A DNA stretch of 64,000 bases from Rheinheimera aquimaris (GCF_020531985.1 NZ_JAJAVQ010000001.1:496001-560000), one strand, 5' to 3'; positions 48,004-58,222 are shown, numbered from the stretch's first letter. Notes: a model not told the origin generated them from the letters alone. Numbers and translations: made by a program.

Positions 48004-49119
48004 TTAGCATTTTTGCAGCACTAAACAACCCACTGAATAACCGGCTCCGAATGAGCATAAAATTGCATGGTCACCAGATTGCAACCCTTGCTTATATTTA
48101 TGAAATGCAATGACGGAGCCTGCGGAGGCGGTATTCGCATAAGAATCCAGCACCAACGGTGCTTCTTCCGGTAAAGGGTCGCGGCCAAGTATTTTCTTCG
48201 CAGCAAAGATATTCATATTGATGTTTGCCTGATGCAGCCACAGCCGCTTCAGTTGCTCGGGCGCAACCTGCTGCACCGCCATCTCAGTTAAAATCACATC
48301 GGCAACGATCGGCAGCAGTTCCTTAAACACCTTGCGGCCCTGCTGTTTGAAAAACGGCACTAACGGGTCTGGTGTCAGGCAATGCTCGGTGTAGCCTACA
48401 TCGCAGCGGATATTGTTAGAGAATTCCGTTTTCAACCGCATACCGTTAATACGCCAGGCATTGTCACTGCTACATGTATCTTCTGCCTCGATAATAGTTG
48501 CAGTACATACGTCGCCAAAAATAAAGTGGCTATCACGGCTACGATAATTCACTTGCGGCGACGCAAATTCAGGATTCACCACCAACACTACCCGGGCCGT
48601 ACCACCTCTGATTGCATTCACTGCATTGCTGATAGCAAAAGTGGCAGATGAGCAGGCAACGTTCATGTCAAAAGCATAACCGTGGGCGCCCAATTGTTGC
48701 TGCAGTTCAATAGATAGTGCCGGGTAAGGCCGTTGCATATTCGACGCCGCGCAAATAATTAAGTCTATATCGGCTGCGGTTTTACCGGCCTGTGTCATTG
48801 CTTCGCGGGCGGCACTGAGCGCCATTTCAACCATTTCCGGCATCTGCTCTTCTGATCTGCGCTCAAACACCGGGCGCATAATGGCCGGGTCCAAAATGCC
48901 TTTTTTATACAGCACATGTCTGGATTTTATGCCCGATGCTTTTTCAATAAACTCACAGCTTGAATGTTCCAGCTTATCCACAGTACCTGCAGCTATCGCA
49001 TCGGCATGCTCAGCATTGAAGTTGTCTACATACTGGTTATAGCTGGCCACCAGCTCTTCATTGCTGATTGTTTCTTCAGGCGTAAACAGACCTGAGCCGC
49101 TTATCACAACATTTTTCAT
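48004..49119 (-). CDS. 3-oxoacyl-ACP synthase III-like enzyme (FabH family)
   Basis: This 371-residue thiolase-fold enzyme has nucleophile Cys156 in DMNVACSSATFA, His in LWLHQANINM and Asn in SYANTASAG. This is the Cys-His-Asn triad of KAS III, so it should condense an acyl-CoA with malonyl-ACP. It is about 50 residues longer than housekeeping FabH (~317), with insertions near the N-terminus. Together with the lack of fab neighbours, this suggests a secondary paralogue of the FabH2 kind. The true acyl substrate is unknown. Confidence 0.82.
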   Translation of the reverse strand: MKNVVISGSGLFTPEETISNEELVASYNQYVDNFNAEHADAIAAGTVDKLEHSSCEFIEKASGIKSRHVLYKKGILDPAIMRPVFERRSEEQMPEMVEMALSAAREAMTQAGKTAADIDLIICAASNMQRPYPALSIELQQQLGAHGYAFDMNVACSSATFAISNAVNAIRGGTARVVLVVNPEFASPQVNYRSRDSHFIFGDVCTATIIEAEDTCSSDNAWRINGMRLKTEFSNNIRCDVGYTEHCLTPDPLVPFFKQQGRKVFKELLPIVADVILTEMAVQQVAPEQLKRLWLHQANINMNIFAAKKILGRDPLPEEAPLVLDSYANTASAGSVIAFHKYKQGLQSGDHAILCSFGAGYSVGCLVLQKC

Positions 49120-49331
49120 TTCTATGCCTTGTCCTGCAATGGTTTTGCCACCACCTGTTTAGTGTGGCCAGTATAACTGAATTTCCTCCATGATATAAAT
49201 GCGTATGCCTTGATTTGCATTGCTGTTCAGGGCCGATTTATGCTGGCCGGTGTACAGTAGCATGTGGTCTGAGCCATAATAGAGCCGTTTTCTAATTTCT
49301 TATTTCGTTTTGTCAGGACACCGCATTACTC

Positions 49332-51062
49332 ATGTCTATCCCCCGGCTGCTCAACAGCTTGGCACTGTTTGCCATGTTAACAACCAGTTTTACGCTTTGT
49401 GCGCAATCAAAGCTAAAGTTACAGGTGACTGGGGTTAAAGGTGCCTTAAAAGACAACGTAGACATTTACCTGCAAAAGTTTCGTGAAGATGACGCCATAC
49501 CAGGCCTGAGCTTTCATTCTGAGCTGGAGCGTGAAGTAAGGACTGCCCTTGAAGCCCTAGGCTACTACCACAGTGAAGTTCTGATAGAGGCCTCAGCCGA
49601 CCAACCGCACACTATTACGCTGCATGTAAATGCGGGCGAACCGGTCAGAATTGACACCGCAGATATTCAGCTGCTGGGTGATGCCGCAAATGATGAAGAG
49701 TTCCTGGCACTGCGGCAACAGCAAGCACCCGCTGTCGGAAAAGTTCTGCATCAGGGCCAGTATGATGGCTTCAAACAGGCGCTGCGTCACCTTGCTCTGC
49801 GTAAAGGCTATTTTGACGCCCGCTTTACTGAAAGCCGTCTTGAAGTTGCTGCTGAATTAAATAAGGCGTTCGTTCATCTGCATTTTGATAGCGGCACACG
49901 TTATAAGTTTGGCGAGGTCAGTTTTCACGGTAATCAGATAGAAACTGAACGGCTTTACTCCATGCTGCCCTTTGCCCCAGAGGATCCCTATCATGTGAAT
50001 AAACTGGGCGAGTTAAACCAGACGCTGGCCGCAAGTGGCTGGTTCAGTTCGATACTGGTAGAGGGCGACGTTGAAAACATCAACCAGTACCACTTACCGA
50101 TAGAGGTAAACCTTGAGCCTGAACGACGCAATATTATTGAGACCGGTATCGGCTACTCAACGGATATCGGCCCACGGTTAAAATTGAATTGGCACAAACC
50201 GTGGCTGAATAAAGCAGGCCACAGTTTGCGCTCTGATATGGCAATATCCGAAATTGAGCAAAGTGTTGAAGCGGCATACAAGTTACCGCTGACGACTGCA
50301 GCGACTGATTTTTATCAGGTGCAGCTTGGTTTTCGTAACCGCGATAATGAAGACACTGCCAGCCGTGAATCTAACTTATTACTTGAGCGTTACTGGCTGT
50401 TAAGCGATGAATGGTACCGCACTGTCTCGGTGCGCTGGCTGTATGAGGACTTCGTGCAGGCAGATCAGCGCGACAACATCAGCCTGATTATGCCGGGGGT
50501 CAGCTACAACCGTACCAGACAAAAAGGCGGCACCATGCCCTACTGGGCTAACCGCCTATCGCTAAGAGTTGAAGTATCGGATGAAGCCTGGGGCTCTGAT
50601 GCCAGTTTTGTCAGACTGCGCGGCAGAGCTGGCTGGATTGGCAGCGCCGGCGATAATCACCGTTTTGTGACCCGGGTAGACGGCGGCGCCATTTTGATGG
50701 AAACATTACGTAGCTTGCCGCCTTCTTTGCGGTTTTTTGCCGGAGGTGACAATAGTATCCGTGGTTACAGTTATGAAACCGTTGGCCCCCGTAACGATGA
50801 CGGAGAACTCACCGGCGGGCGCTATATGCTAACCGGCAGCCTTGAATACCAATATCGTGTCAGTGGCAACTGGTGGCTGGCAACCTTTACTGACTACGGC
50901 AGCGCCTGGGACGATACACCCGACTGGGTACAGGGCGTTGGCGTGGGGGTGCGCTGGGCATCACCGGTAGGCCCGGTGCGGCTAGACTTTGCCTTTGGTT
51001 TGGATCAACCCGGCGGCGGCAGTGGCTTCCAGTTGCATTTTTCATTGGGGCCTGAACTATGA
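49332..51062 (+). CDS. tamA: Translocation and assembly module subunit TamA
   Basis: This 576-residue outer-membrane protein has a signal peptide (cut near Ala24), three POTRA-like domains (~25-260) and a 16-strand BamA-type barrel. The lid-lock motif FFAGGDNSIRGYSYETVGP (~455) is visible. It assists insertion of autotransporters and other barrel proteins and works with TamB in phospholipid transport. Its stop overlaps the tamB ATG by 4 bases. Confidence 0.93.
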   Translation: MSIPRLLNSLALFAMLTTSFTLCAQSKLKLQVTGVKGALKDNVDIYLQKFREDDAIPGLSFHSELEREVRTALEALGYYHSEVLIEASADQPHTITLHVNAGEPVRIDTADIQLLGDAANDEEFLALRQQQAPAVGKVLHQGQYDGFKQALRHLALRKGYFDARFTESRLEVAAELNKAFVHLHFDSGTRYKFGEVSFHGNQIETERLYSMLPFAPEDPYHVNKLGELNQTLAASGWFSSILVEGDVENINQYHLPIEVNLEPERRNIIETGIGYSTDIGPRLKLNWHKPWLNKAGHSLRSDMAISEIEQSVEAAYKLPLTTAATDFYQVQLGFRNRDNEDTASRESNLLLERYWLLSDEWYRTVSVRWLYEDFVQADQRDNISLIMPGVSYNRTRQKGGTMPYWANRLSLRVEVSDEAWGSDASFVRLRGRAGWIGSAGDNHRFVTRVDGGAILMETLRSLPPSLRFFAGGDNSIRGYSYETVGPRNDDGELTGGRYMLTGSLEYQYRVSGNWWLATFTDYGSAWDDTPDWVQGVGVGVRWASPVGPVRLDFAFGLDQPGGGSGFQLHFSLGPEL

Positions 51063-54000
51063 GCTGGCACCGCAGCAAACGTATCGCAAAACACAGCCTG
51101 AAATGGTTGAACCTGACAATACTATTGCCGTCAGTTTGCCTGATACTGGCAATAGTGATGTTACTGTACACAGCGCCGGGGCTGCATTTGTCGCTGTGGC
51201 TGGCACAGAAATCGTTACCTGGCTTACAGATAACACATAGCCAAGGTAGTGTGCTGGGCGGAAACTCTCTGCACGGTATTAGTTATCAACAGGGAAATGT
51301 GCAGCTCAGCGTTAAGCAGGCAGAGCTGCAAGTCAATAATAATTGTTTTTTTAACCTGAGTGTCTGTGCCGACAAGCTATTGTTACAGGGCGTAACGCTT
51401 GAACTGTCTCAATCGGATGCGGCCAGCGGTGACACAAATAATACCAGTGCGGCGCCAATCTGGCTGCCATTTCCCCTAACGGTCAGCCAGTTGGCAATTA
51501 ACGATGCCACCGTGAGTGTCGCCGGTACAAAGCTGGAGTGGGAAAGTTTTAGCACCGGTGTTGAAGCCTGGGGCAGTAAAGTACAGCTGAACGAGCCAAC
51601 CTGGCAGCAGGTTACCCTGCTGATGCCAGATAACAACGAGGCTGCTGCACCTGTAGCCGGGGCGGCCTTTAGCTATCAGCCCCCTGAGCTTACCGATTTC
51701 AGTTTCCCCCTTAGCCTGTTTGTTGACCGTTTTACACTGACTGATTTTACGCTGAAGCAACAAGACACCGAACAGCAGTTAAATGCATTGCATTTCTCAC
51801 TGCAGTGGCAAAAGCAGCAACTTGAAATACTTCAACTTGAAGCCAACCATTCACAGCTTAGCGTGCAAGGCAGTGCTCAGCTCACCACCGGGCATGCATA
51901 TCCGCTGCAGGCCGAATTGCAGATACAACTGACAGATGGCGAGTTTAGCGGACAACACCTGCAGCTAAACGTGTCAGGCGATTTGTCGGCTATACAGTTA
52001 CAGGCCGATGCATCAGGCCAGGTAAACGCATCACTTAACGCGGCCGCAAATCTGTTACAGCCTGCTCTGCCACACCGGTTGCAACTACAAAGCGAACAGC
52101 TGCAGTGGCCAGCGACAACAGAGCAGCCGCGACTGCGGCTGTCCCGCACTAATTTGGTACTCGAAGGCGATCTGGCGCGCAGCCATTTCAACGGCCATAC
52201 CAGTATCAAAGCCACCGATATGCCTGATACCGCCGCAGAGTTCAGTGGCACTGTTGGTCTGAGCGGTGCAGTACTGGAACGCTTGCTATTGGATACGCTG
52301 GGTGGTCAGCTGGCTCTTCATGCCGCGCTGGACTGGCAAGATACATTTAACTGGAGCGGACAGATAAAGCTGCGTGATATTCAGCCTGGTACTTTCTGGC
52401 CTGAATACAGCGGCAAACTAAACGGTGTGCTGCAACACCAAGGGCAGATGAGCGCAGAGCAAGGCTGGCTGGTTGATATAACTGACATAGCGCTACAGGG
52501 AAGCTTACGTGACTACGCGCTGGATATTAATGGCGCGCTAACCCTTGCGGACAAGACCGGTGATGGTGATTACCGGATCAGCACAGAAAACCTGAGCATC
52601 AAACATGCGGATAATTCGGTGTCAGTGAAAGGTTCGCTGCAGCAAGACTGGAACCTGACATTAGCGGCAGACATTCCTGCACTGGCACAATCGGTGCCGG
52701 GCGCTAAAGGCAGCATGAAAGGTGAATTTCGTATTACCGGCTCACAACAGCAACCTGAACTGAAAGGCGATATCAGCGCGACGAAGATTCGCTGGCAGGA
52801 CCTGCGACTTGAACAGCTAACAGCCAAAACTGCGGCTTGGCTGGATAGCAAACAGGTACTCAATGCCAGTGTCGGAATTGAAGCCAGCAACATTATTTAC
52901 CAGAAGCAGCAGCTGCAAAAAGTGCAGATTAATCTTGACGGTAATGAACAACAGCACCAACTGCGGCTAAGCCTCGACAGTAAGCAACATCAGGCTGAGC
53001 TGCAACTGAGTGGAGCTCTGTCGCAGCAGCGACAACTGTGGCAAGGAGAGATACAAAAAGCACAGCTAAGCAGTGTGCTCGGCAGCTGGCAATTGCGCCA
53101 GAGTGTTAATATGCAGTTTAAACCCGCTGCCAAACAATTTGACATGGCAGCACACTGCTGGCAACAACAGGCCAGTAGTATTTGCTTTAACAAACCACTA
53201 CAGCTGAGCAATAACAAGCTTAGTGCCGCCCTGCAAATTGAGCAGTTTGATTTGGCAGCCCTTACACCGTTGATGCCAAATCAACTTGTCCTATCAGGCA
53301 TGGCTAACGCCCAGTTAAACGCTGACTGGCAGAAAGGACAACTACCTCAGGCGAAGCTAAGTATTAGCAGCGATAACGGTGAGCTTACACAACAAACTGA
53401 ACTGCCGCTCGCTGTGACCTGGCAGCAACTTAACCTCAACAGCACTCTTGCTGACGACACATTGCAAAGCAATTTGACCTTAGCACTGACTGATGAAACC
53501 CGCTTAGATGCGACTGCCAATATCCGTCAGCTGCAAAGTGATAACAGGTTACTTGAGGGTAATATCAAATTGACCCGCTTTGCTCTGAGCTTACTGCAGC
53601 CTTTACTGGGTGAGTTCAGTGAGTTGCAGGGAGAACTGTCAAGCGAGCTGGATCTCGCCGGCAGTCTTGATCAGCCATTGCTGAATGGCCAGATTGATAT
53701 CAGCAATATCAGAGTAAAAGGTAAGCAAGCACCGGTTGATATAGACGACGCAGATATTAAGCTGAGCTTGTCTGGTCAGCAAGCCAGTTTACAAGGGCTG
53801 GTCACCACAACCCGGGGTGAGATAAAACTGTCCGGGGATGCCAGCTGGCAACAACTTTCTGACTGGCAGGCCCAGGTTAATATTACCGGCGATGAGCTGC
53901 GGCTGCAGGTACCGCAAGCACGCTTGCTGGTTGCTCCGGATCTGGTCCTTAAAGCCACGCCGGCACTTACCCGCTTAAGTGGCACTGTCACGATCCCACA

Positions 54001-54829
54001 GGCCAATATCAATATCGACAGCCTGCCGCAAAATGCGATCGAGCTATCTAACGATTTGATATTACTGGACGAGAAACTACAACCTATTCCGCAACAGGAA
54101 AAATCAGTATTTATTTTTGAAACAGATATCAATGTTCTATTGGGTAACCGGGTGCGGTTATCAGCCTTCGGCCTGAAAACGCTGCTGAATGGTAAACTGC
54201 GGGTACGTCAGCAACCGGGTCGTCCGCTGCTGTTGAATGGCGATGTCAGTCTGCGGGATGGGACTTTCCGCGCCTATGGCCAGGACTTACTGATCCGTAA
54301 AGGCAAAATGAACTTCAATGGCCCTGCCGATCAGCCATTTTTGAATATCGAAGCGATACGCAATCCGGACAATATGGAAGATGATGTTATTGCCGGGATC
54401 CGGGTAACCGGCCCGGCAGATGAGCCACAAGTCAGTATTTTCTCTGAACCGGCAAAAGCACAGGCCAATGCCTTGTCTTATCTGATTATGGGACGCGATT
54501 TAGACAGCGGCAGTGGCAACACCGGTAATGCGGTAACCACCAGCTTACTTGGCATGACATTGGCTTCCAGCAGTAAGGCTGTTGGTGAAATCGGCGAAGC
54601 CTTTGGTTTACAAGACCTGACACTGGATACCGCCGGCAGCGGTGATAACTCTCAGGTGACAGTCAGTGGCTACCTGTCACGTGATCTGCAGCTAAAATAC
54701 GGCTACGGAATTTTCAATGCGGTTGGCGAATTTACGCTGCGTTACCGCCTGATGCGCCGTTTGTATCTGGAAGCCGTTTCCGGATTGGATAACGCGGTAG
54801 ACCTGCTTTACAAATTTGAGTTTGATTAA
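51059..54829 (+). CDS. tamB: Translocation and assembly module subunit TamB
   Basis: This 1256-residue protein is a giant periplasm-spanning beta-taco protein. One N-terminal helix (~17-40) anchors it in the inner membrane. Long repetitive beta-strand sequence rich in Gln and Leu follows, and the conserved C-terminal DUF490 domain ends in YKFEFD. It partners TamA and acts with YhdP/YdbH-type proteins in lipid transport to the outer membrane. Its stop overlaps the convergent cmoM stop by 4 bases. Confidence 0.93.
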   Translation: MSWHRSKRIAKHSLKWLNLTILLPSVCLILAIVMLLYTAPGLHLSLWLAQKSLPGLQITHSQGSVLGGNSLHGISYQQGNVQLSVKQAELQVNNNCFFNLSVCADKLLLQGVTLELSQSDAASGDTNNTSAAPIWLPFPLTVSQLAINDATVSVAGTKLEWESFSTGVEAWGSKVQLNEPTWQQVTLLMPDNNEAAAPVAGAAFSYQPPELTDFSFPLSLFVDRFTLTDFTLKQQDTEQQLNALHFSLQWQKQQLEILQLEANHSQLSVQGSAQLTTGHAYPLQAELQIQLTDGEFSGQHLQLNVSGDLSAIQLQADASGQVNASLNAAANLLQPALPHRLQLQSEQLQWPATTEQPRLRLSRTNLVLEGDLARSHFNGHTSIKATDMPDTAAEFSGTVGLSGAVLERLLLDTLGGQLALHAALDWQDTFNWSGQIKLRDIQPGTFWPEYSGKLNGVLQHQGQMSAEQGWLVDITDIALQGSLRDYALDINGALTLADKTGDGDYRISTENLSIKHADNSVSVKGSLQQDWNLTLAADIPALAQSVPGAKGSMKGEFRITGSQQQPELKGDISATKIRWQDLRLEQLTAKTAAWLDSKQVLNASVGIEASNIIYQKQQLQKVQINLDGNEQQHQLRLSLDSKQHQAELQLSGALSQQRQLWQGEIQKAQLSSVLGSWQLRQSVNMQFKPAAKQFDMAAHCWQQQASSICFNKPLQLSNNKLSAALQIEQFDLAALTPLMPNQLVLSGMANAQLNADWQKGQLPQAKLSISSDNGELTQQTELPLAVTWQQLNLNSTLADDTLQSNLTLALTDETRLDATANIRQLQSDNRLLEGNIKLTRFALSLLQPLLGEFSELQGELSSELDLAGSLDQPLLNGQIDISNIRVKGKQAPVDIDDADIKLSLSGQQASLQGLVTTTRGEIKLSGDASWQQLSDWQAQVNITGDELRLQVPQARLLVAPDLVLKATPALTRLSGTVTIPQANINIDSLPQNAIELSNDLILLDEKLQPIPQQEKSVFIFETDINVLLGNRVRLSAFGLKTLLNGKLRVRQQPGRPLLLNGDVSLRDGTFRAYGQDLLIRKGKMNFNGPADQPFLNIEAIRNPDNMEDDVIAGIRVTGPADEPQVSIFSEPAKAQANALSYLIMGRDLDSGSGNTGNAVTTSLLGMTLASSSKAVGEIGEAFGLQDLTLDTAGSGDNSQVTVSGYLSRDLQLKYGYGIFNAVGEFTLRYRLMRRLYLEAVSGLDNAVDLLYKFEFD

Positions 54830-55596
54830 GCATCAACCATAAGTAATAAGTGCTGATACCGTCCTAGCGATGCATAAGGCTCCATGCGGTTATATTGCAG
54901 CTCAAGCGCCAGTAACTGGTCAAAATGGCTTTGTTGCAACGCTCTGTCGCGCAGATAATCATGAAAACAACGAACGCCGGTTTTTTGCAACAGTCTAAAA
55001 CTGGCCTGTTTACACCACTTTTCGACATCCGTCGGAACGAGTGGCTGTTGCGGATTCAGACTGACTTTCTTTTTAACCTGGAAATCGGCTGCGACATAAT
55101 CAAAGTTACCAAACAAAATATTACCAAAGCGTTTGGCGTCTTTGTTATAGAACATCAGTGATAATATCCCACCAGGTGCCAGCAACCGTTTTAGTTGCAA
55201 AATGGCCTGCTCTGGCTCTGCCAGCCACTCCAACATGGCATGGCACAGTATCAGTGGATAACGCTTTTGGTGTGAGCTGGAAAGCTCAGCCAGGCCAATC
55301 TGCTCAAAACTAACATTAGCCAACTGTTGCTGCTGTGCTTGCTGCTGGGCTATCTGCAACATATCGGCGGAAATATCAGTCAGATGCACACTGTGGCCCT
55401 GTGCAGCCAGTGCCAGCGACAGCTGCCCCTGCCCCGCGCCGACATCCAGTATCTGTGTTGGTTGGCGTAAAATATCTAATTCAGCCAAATCACGCAGCAG
55501 TACGGCTTGCCTCACTTTACCTTTGGTACTGTTATAAATATTGTGCTGAAACTTTGCCGCTATGCCGTCGAAACTGCGATCTGATTTTGTTTTCAT
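54826..55596 (-). CDS. cmoM: tRNA 5-carboxymethoxyuridine methyltransferase
   Basis: This 256-residue SAM-dependent enzyme (formerly SmtA) has the motif ILDVGAGQGQLSLALA for SAM binding. The family-specific stretches DRSFDGIAAKFQHNIYNSTKG, MFYNKDAKRFGNILFGNFDYV and KTGVRCFHDYLRD are also present. It methylates cmo5U34 to mcmo5U in tRNAs. Its ATG overlaps the stop of the Nif3-like gene, so the two are coupled. Confidence 0.93.
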   Translation of the reverse strand: MKTKSDRSFDGIAAKFQHNIYNSTKGKVRQAVLLRDLAELDILRQPTQILDVGAGQGQLSLALAAQGHSVHLTDISADMLQIAQQQAQQQQLANVSFEQIGLAELSSSHQKRYPLILCHAMLEWLAEPEQAILQLKRLLAPGGILSLMFYNKDAKRFGNILFGNFDYVAADFQVKKKVSLNPQQPLVPTDVEKWCKQASFRLLQKTGVRCFHDYLRDRALQQSHFDQLLALELQYNRMEPYASLGRYQHLLLMVDA

Positions 55597-56351
55597 GCCG
55601 GGTTATCAATATCTATAAATTGGACATCTACATCAAAGTTGCTGGCGATATACTCGCCCAGCGCTTTCACGCCATAGCGCTCCGTCGCGTGATGGCCGGC
55701 TGCGATAAAATGAATACCAAGCTCGCGCGACAAATGGATAGTTTGCTCTGACACCTCACCACTGATAAACAGCTGAGCGCCGGCTTCAGCTGCCTGCTCA
55801 ATGTACCCCTGACCGCCGCCGGTACACCAGGCCACAGTAGTAACATCGCCGACTGCTGCATCATGCACCAGCACATCACGACCCAGCGTCTGTTTTAATT
55901 TAACGGCAATATCGTCAAGTGAAATAGGCTGTTTAAACTGCCCCTGCATCAGTATCCCCAGCGGTTCGGCCGAGGGTACGGCAGAGATATTCTCAGCACC
56001 CAGCAAAGCGCCAAGGCGGGCGTTATTGCCTAGTCTGGGGTGTACATCCAAGGGTAAATGGTACGCCAGCAGGTTGATATCGTTGCGTAGCAAAGTTTGT
56101 AGCCGTGCTTTTTTAATCCCGGTTATCGATGCTGGTTCGTTTTTCCAGAAATAACCATGATGCACTAACACTGTGTCGGCGCCTGCTGCAACAGCGGCAT
56201 CGAGCAAAGCCTGGCTGGCTGTTACCCCGGTAACGATTTTATGGACAGTGTTTGTTCCTTCGACCTGCAACCCGTTCGGGCAATAGTCACGAATTTTATC
56301 ACTCTGGAGCTCTGCATTGAGAAAACTGACTAACTGCGAGCGTTCGATCAT
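55593..56351 (-). CDS. Nif3-like dinuclear metal-centre protein (YbgI/GTP cyclohydrolase I type 2 family)
   Basis: The 252-residue protein has the Nif3 metal-binding motifs LVHHGYFWKNE, LAYHLPLDVHP and GHHATERYGVKALGEY. The E. coli homologue YbgI forms hexameric rings with a two-metal site. Its physiological role is not settled, and the GTP cyclohydrolase label is tentative. It is the first gene of a pair with cmoM. Confidence 0.9.
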   Translation of the reverse strand: MIERSQLVSFLNAELQSDKIRDYCPNGLQVEGTNTVHKIVTGVTASQALLDAAVAAGADTVLVHHGYFWKNEPASITGIKKARLQTLLRNDINLLAYHLPLDVHPRLGNNARLGALLGAENISAVPSAEPLGILMQGQFKQPISLDDIAVKLKQTLGRDVLVHDAAVGDVTTVAWCTGGGQGYIEQAAEAGAQLFISGEVSEQTIHLSRELGIHFIAAGHHATERYGVKALGEYIASNFDVDVQFIDIDNPA

Positions 56352-56488
56352 TCTTCTGTATTCCTGTTAGCGTTATTGCCGGTTATTGTACTGCAACAGA
56401 CAAAAAAACAAGCATATTTGTCTAATCACGGCAAAATGTTGTATAAATAGCGAGCTACATGCACAAATAATGTCTGTTAAGGATCCGT

Positions 56489-56845
56489 ATGACTAAATTG
56501 GATAAAGATCAGGTTGTTGCCGATTTTACAGCAGCCTACAAAGCCGCTTTTGGCAAGGCACCGCAACTGGAGCAAAAACCAGGCTGGTTCAGCGTAGACG
56601 GCGGTAAAAATATCCGCCTGGCGGAATTAGCAGAACTGGGCGCCAGTTACAGTACCGACAAAGCTAAACCTGCTGCTGAGAAGAAAGCTGCCGCCCCTAA
56701 AGCACCAGCCAAAACGGCAGAAAAGCCAGCTGCCAAACCGGCTAAGAAGACCAAAAAAGCCGCATCTGGCAGTGGTCAGTCAGCTGCAGCCCTTTGGAAC
56801 CAGCGTATCGGTGCAGGCCAGCGCCCACCAAGAGGCACTCGCTGA
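56489..56845 (+). CDS. Small basic protein with Lys/Ala/Pro-rich tail, function unknown
   Basis: The protein has 118 residues. The N-terminal ~55 residues look folded (ADFTAAYKAAFGKAPQLEQK, then GWFSVDGGKNIRLAELAEL). Residues ~60-95 are low-complexity KPAAEKKAAAPKAP-type repeats like those of histone H1-like proteins. A short Gly/Arg end (RIGAGQRPPRGTR) follows. AAGGATCC precedes the ATG. The basic tail suggests nucleic-acid binding; this is inference. The family is not recognised. Confidence 0.7.
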   Translation: MTKLDKDQVVADFTAAYKAAFGKAPQLEQKPGWFSVDGGKNIRLAELAELGASYSTDKAKPAAEKKAAAPKAPAKTAEKPAAKPAKKTKKAASGSGQSAAALWNQRIGAGQRPPRGTR

Positions 56846-56852
56846 TAAAACG

Positions 56853-58112
56853 TCAGTCTGGCTGTGTTAACGCAGCCAGACGCGTTTTTGCCTCAATCCA
56901 CTGCCCCATAAACTTGGTACTGCGAAAAGCATGATGTTTTAACATCAAGCCGGTGAAGTTATGCTGCCGGTGCTCAGCTAACCCCTGCTTAATACTGCTC
57001 AGCTGTTGCCATATTCTCGTTTCATGCGTTGTCAGACTAAACCTGGCATCAAGCGTAGTATAACCAAGCTGTTGCGCCAGCTGCCAGCATTCAGGCTGTT
57101 GGTATAGCGCTACCGCTGCCTCTGCGATGGCTTCACTGTTGTTGGCTATCATTCCCGGCCAACCATTCTGTGTCGCCATCCCTTCTGCACCAATATCAGT
57201 AGTCACACTGGGCGTGCCAAAGCGCATGGCATCCAAAAGCTTGCCTTTCAAGCCGGCACCAAAAGCCAATGGTGCCAAACACACTCTGGCCTGTTGCATC
57301 ACATCAGCAACATCTGCCGCCCAGCCTTTAATCAAAAATCCTTGCCGGGTATTGTGCAATGCTGTTGCTTTGGGCGGCGGATAAGCACCATAAATATGCA
57401 GCTCAGCATCCGGTAGTTTGTGCCGGATCTTTGGCCAGATATCCTGTTGCAGCCACAATACTGCATGCCAGTTTGGCGCATGGCGAAAGTTGCCAATGGT
57501 AATAAAATGCTGACGCTGATTAAAATCCGGCGAAGTGCCAGGCTGGGTGTCTGACAATAAAAACGGGCAGTAGCAGAGCAACATGGCCGGTACGGCATAA
57601 TGCTGTTGCAACAGCTGCATTTCATATTCAGAGATAACAAAAGTAAGATCGCAGCGGTAAATCGCGGCGACTTCCCGCACGGCCAGCGCTGAATTTAAGG
57701 CCTGAGCATCGACAGCAACACCGCGCTGAAAACTGCTTTGACGTGCCTCACGCAGCGCATGGCAATCCTCCATGTCCAAAATACGTAAGGCTGCAGGGCA
57801 TGCCTGCTCTACCCGCCAACCAAACTGCTCTTCCAACATAAAGCGATCAAATATAACTGCGTCAGGGGCCTGCTCTGAAATCCACTGGTCAAAGCTACTG
57901 TCATTCAGACTGATAAGGTGTTCGCCCACCCCTATGGTACTTAGCATAAAACGGTGCGGACTAAGCTCTGCCGCGCTGGCAAAGATCACCTGCCAGCCCT
58001 TTGCAATAAAAAGCTGAATTAAACTCAACATACGATAACCGGCGGCAGATGAGTTTGGCTCAGGCCACACATAACCGACAATGATAAGCAGCGGTTGTTT
58101 GGATGACGACAT
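56853..58112 (-). CDS. Glycosyltransferase (GT4/GT1, GT-B fold)
   Basis: The protein has 419 residues. A Rossmann N-terminal half begins LLIIVGYVWPEPNSSAAGYRM. The second half has GNFRHAPNWHAV, ELHIYGAYPP and the donor-binding stretch LAPLAFGAGLKGKLLDAMRF followed by SVTTDIGAEGM. This fits GT-B sugar transferases acting on a polysaccharide, lipid or small molecule. It is a solitary gene with no capsule or LPS neighbours; the acceptor is unknown. Confidence 0.85.
   Translation of the reverse strand: MSSSKQPLLIIVGYVWPEPNSSAAGYRMLSLIQLFIAKGWQVIFASAAELSPHRFMLSTIGVGEHLISLNDSSFDQWISEQAPDAVIFDRFMLEEQFGWRVEQACPAALRILDMEDCHALREARQSSFQRGVAVDAQALNSALAVREVAAIYRCDLTFVISEYEMQLLQQHYAVPAMLLCYCPFLLSDTQPGTSPDFNQRQHFITIGNFRHAPNWHAVLWLQQDIWPKIRHKLPDAELHIYGAYPPPKATALHNTRQGFLIKGWAADVADVMQQARVCLAPLAFGAGLKGKLLDAMRFGTPSVTTDIGAEGMATQNGWPGMIANNSEAIAEAAVALYQQPECWQLAQQLGYTTLDARFSLTTHETRIWQQLSSIKQGLAEHRQHNFTGLMLKHHAFRSTKFMGQWIEAKTRLAALTQPD
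56856..56889 (+). terminator. Terminator embedded in the 3' end of the convergent glycosyltransferase gene
   Basis: GTCTGGCTG and CAGCCAGAC pair around an 8-base loop, followed by GCGTTTTT. The hairpin also encodes the last residues of the glycosyltransferase on the other strand. Confidence 0.8.
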
Positions 58113-58222
58113 ATCAACTCCGGAAAAAAGTGCATTCTAACCACTAATTGCCTGTAGTGACAGCTTGGTAATTCAGCCTGCCATGCTAAGATAACCGCTA
58201 CACAGACTCTGACGGAACGATA

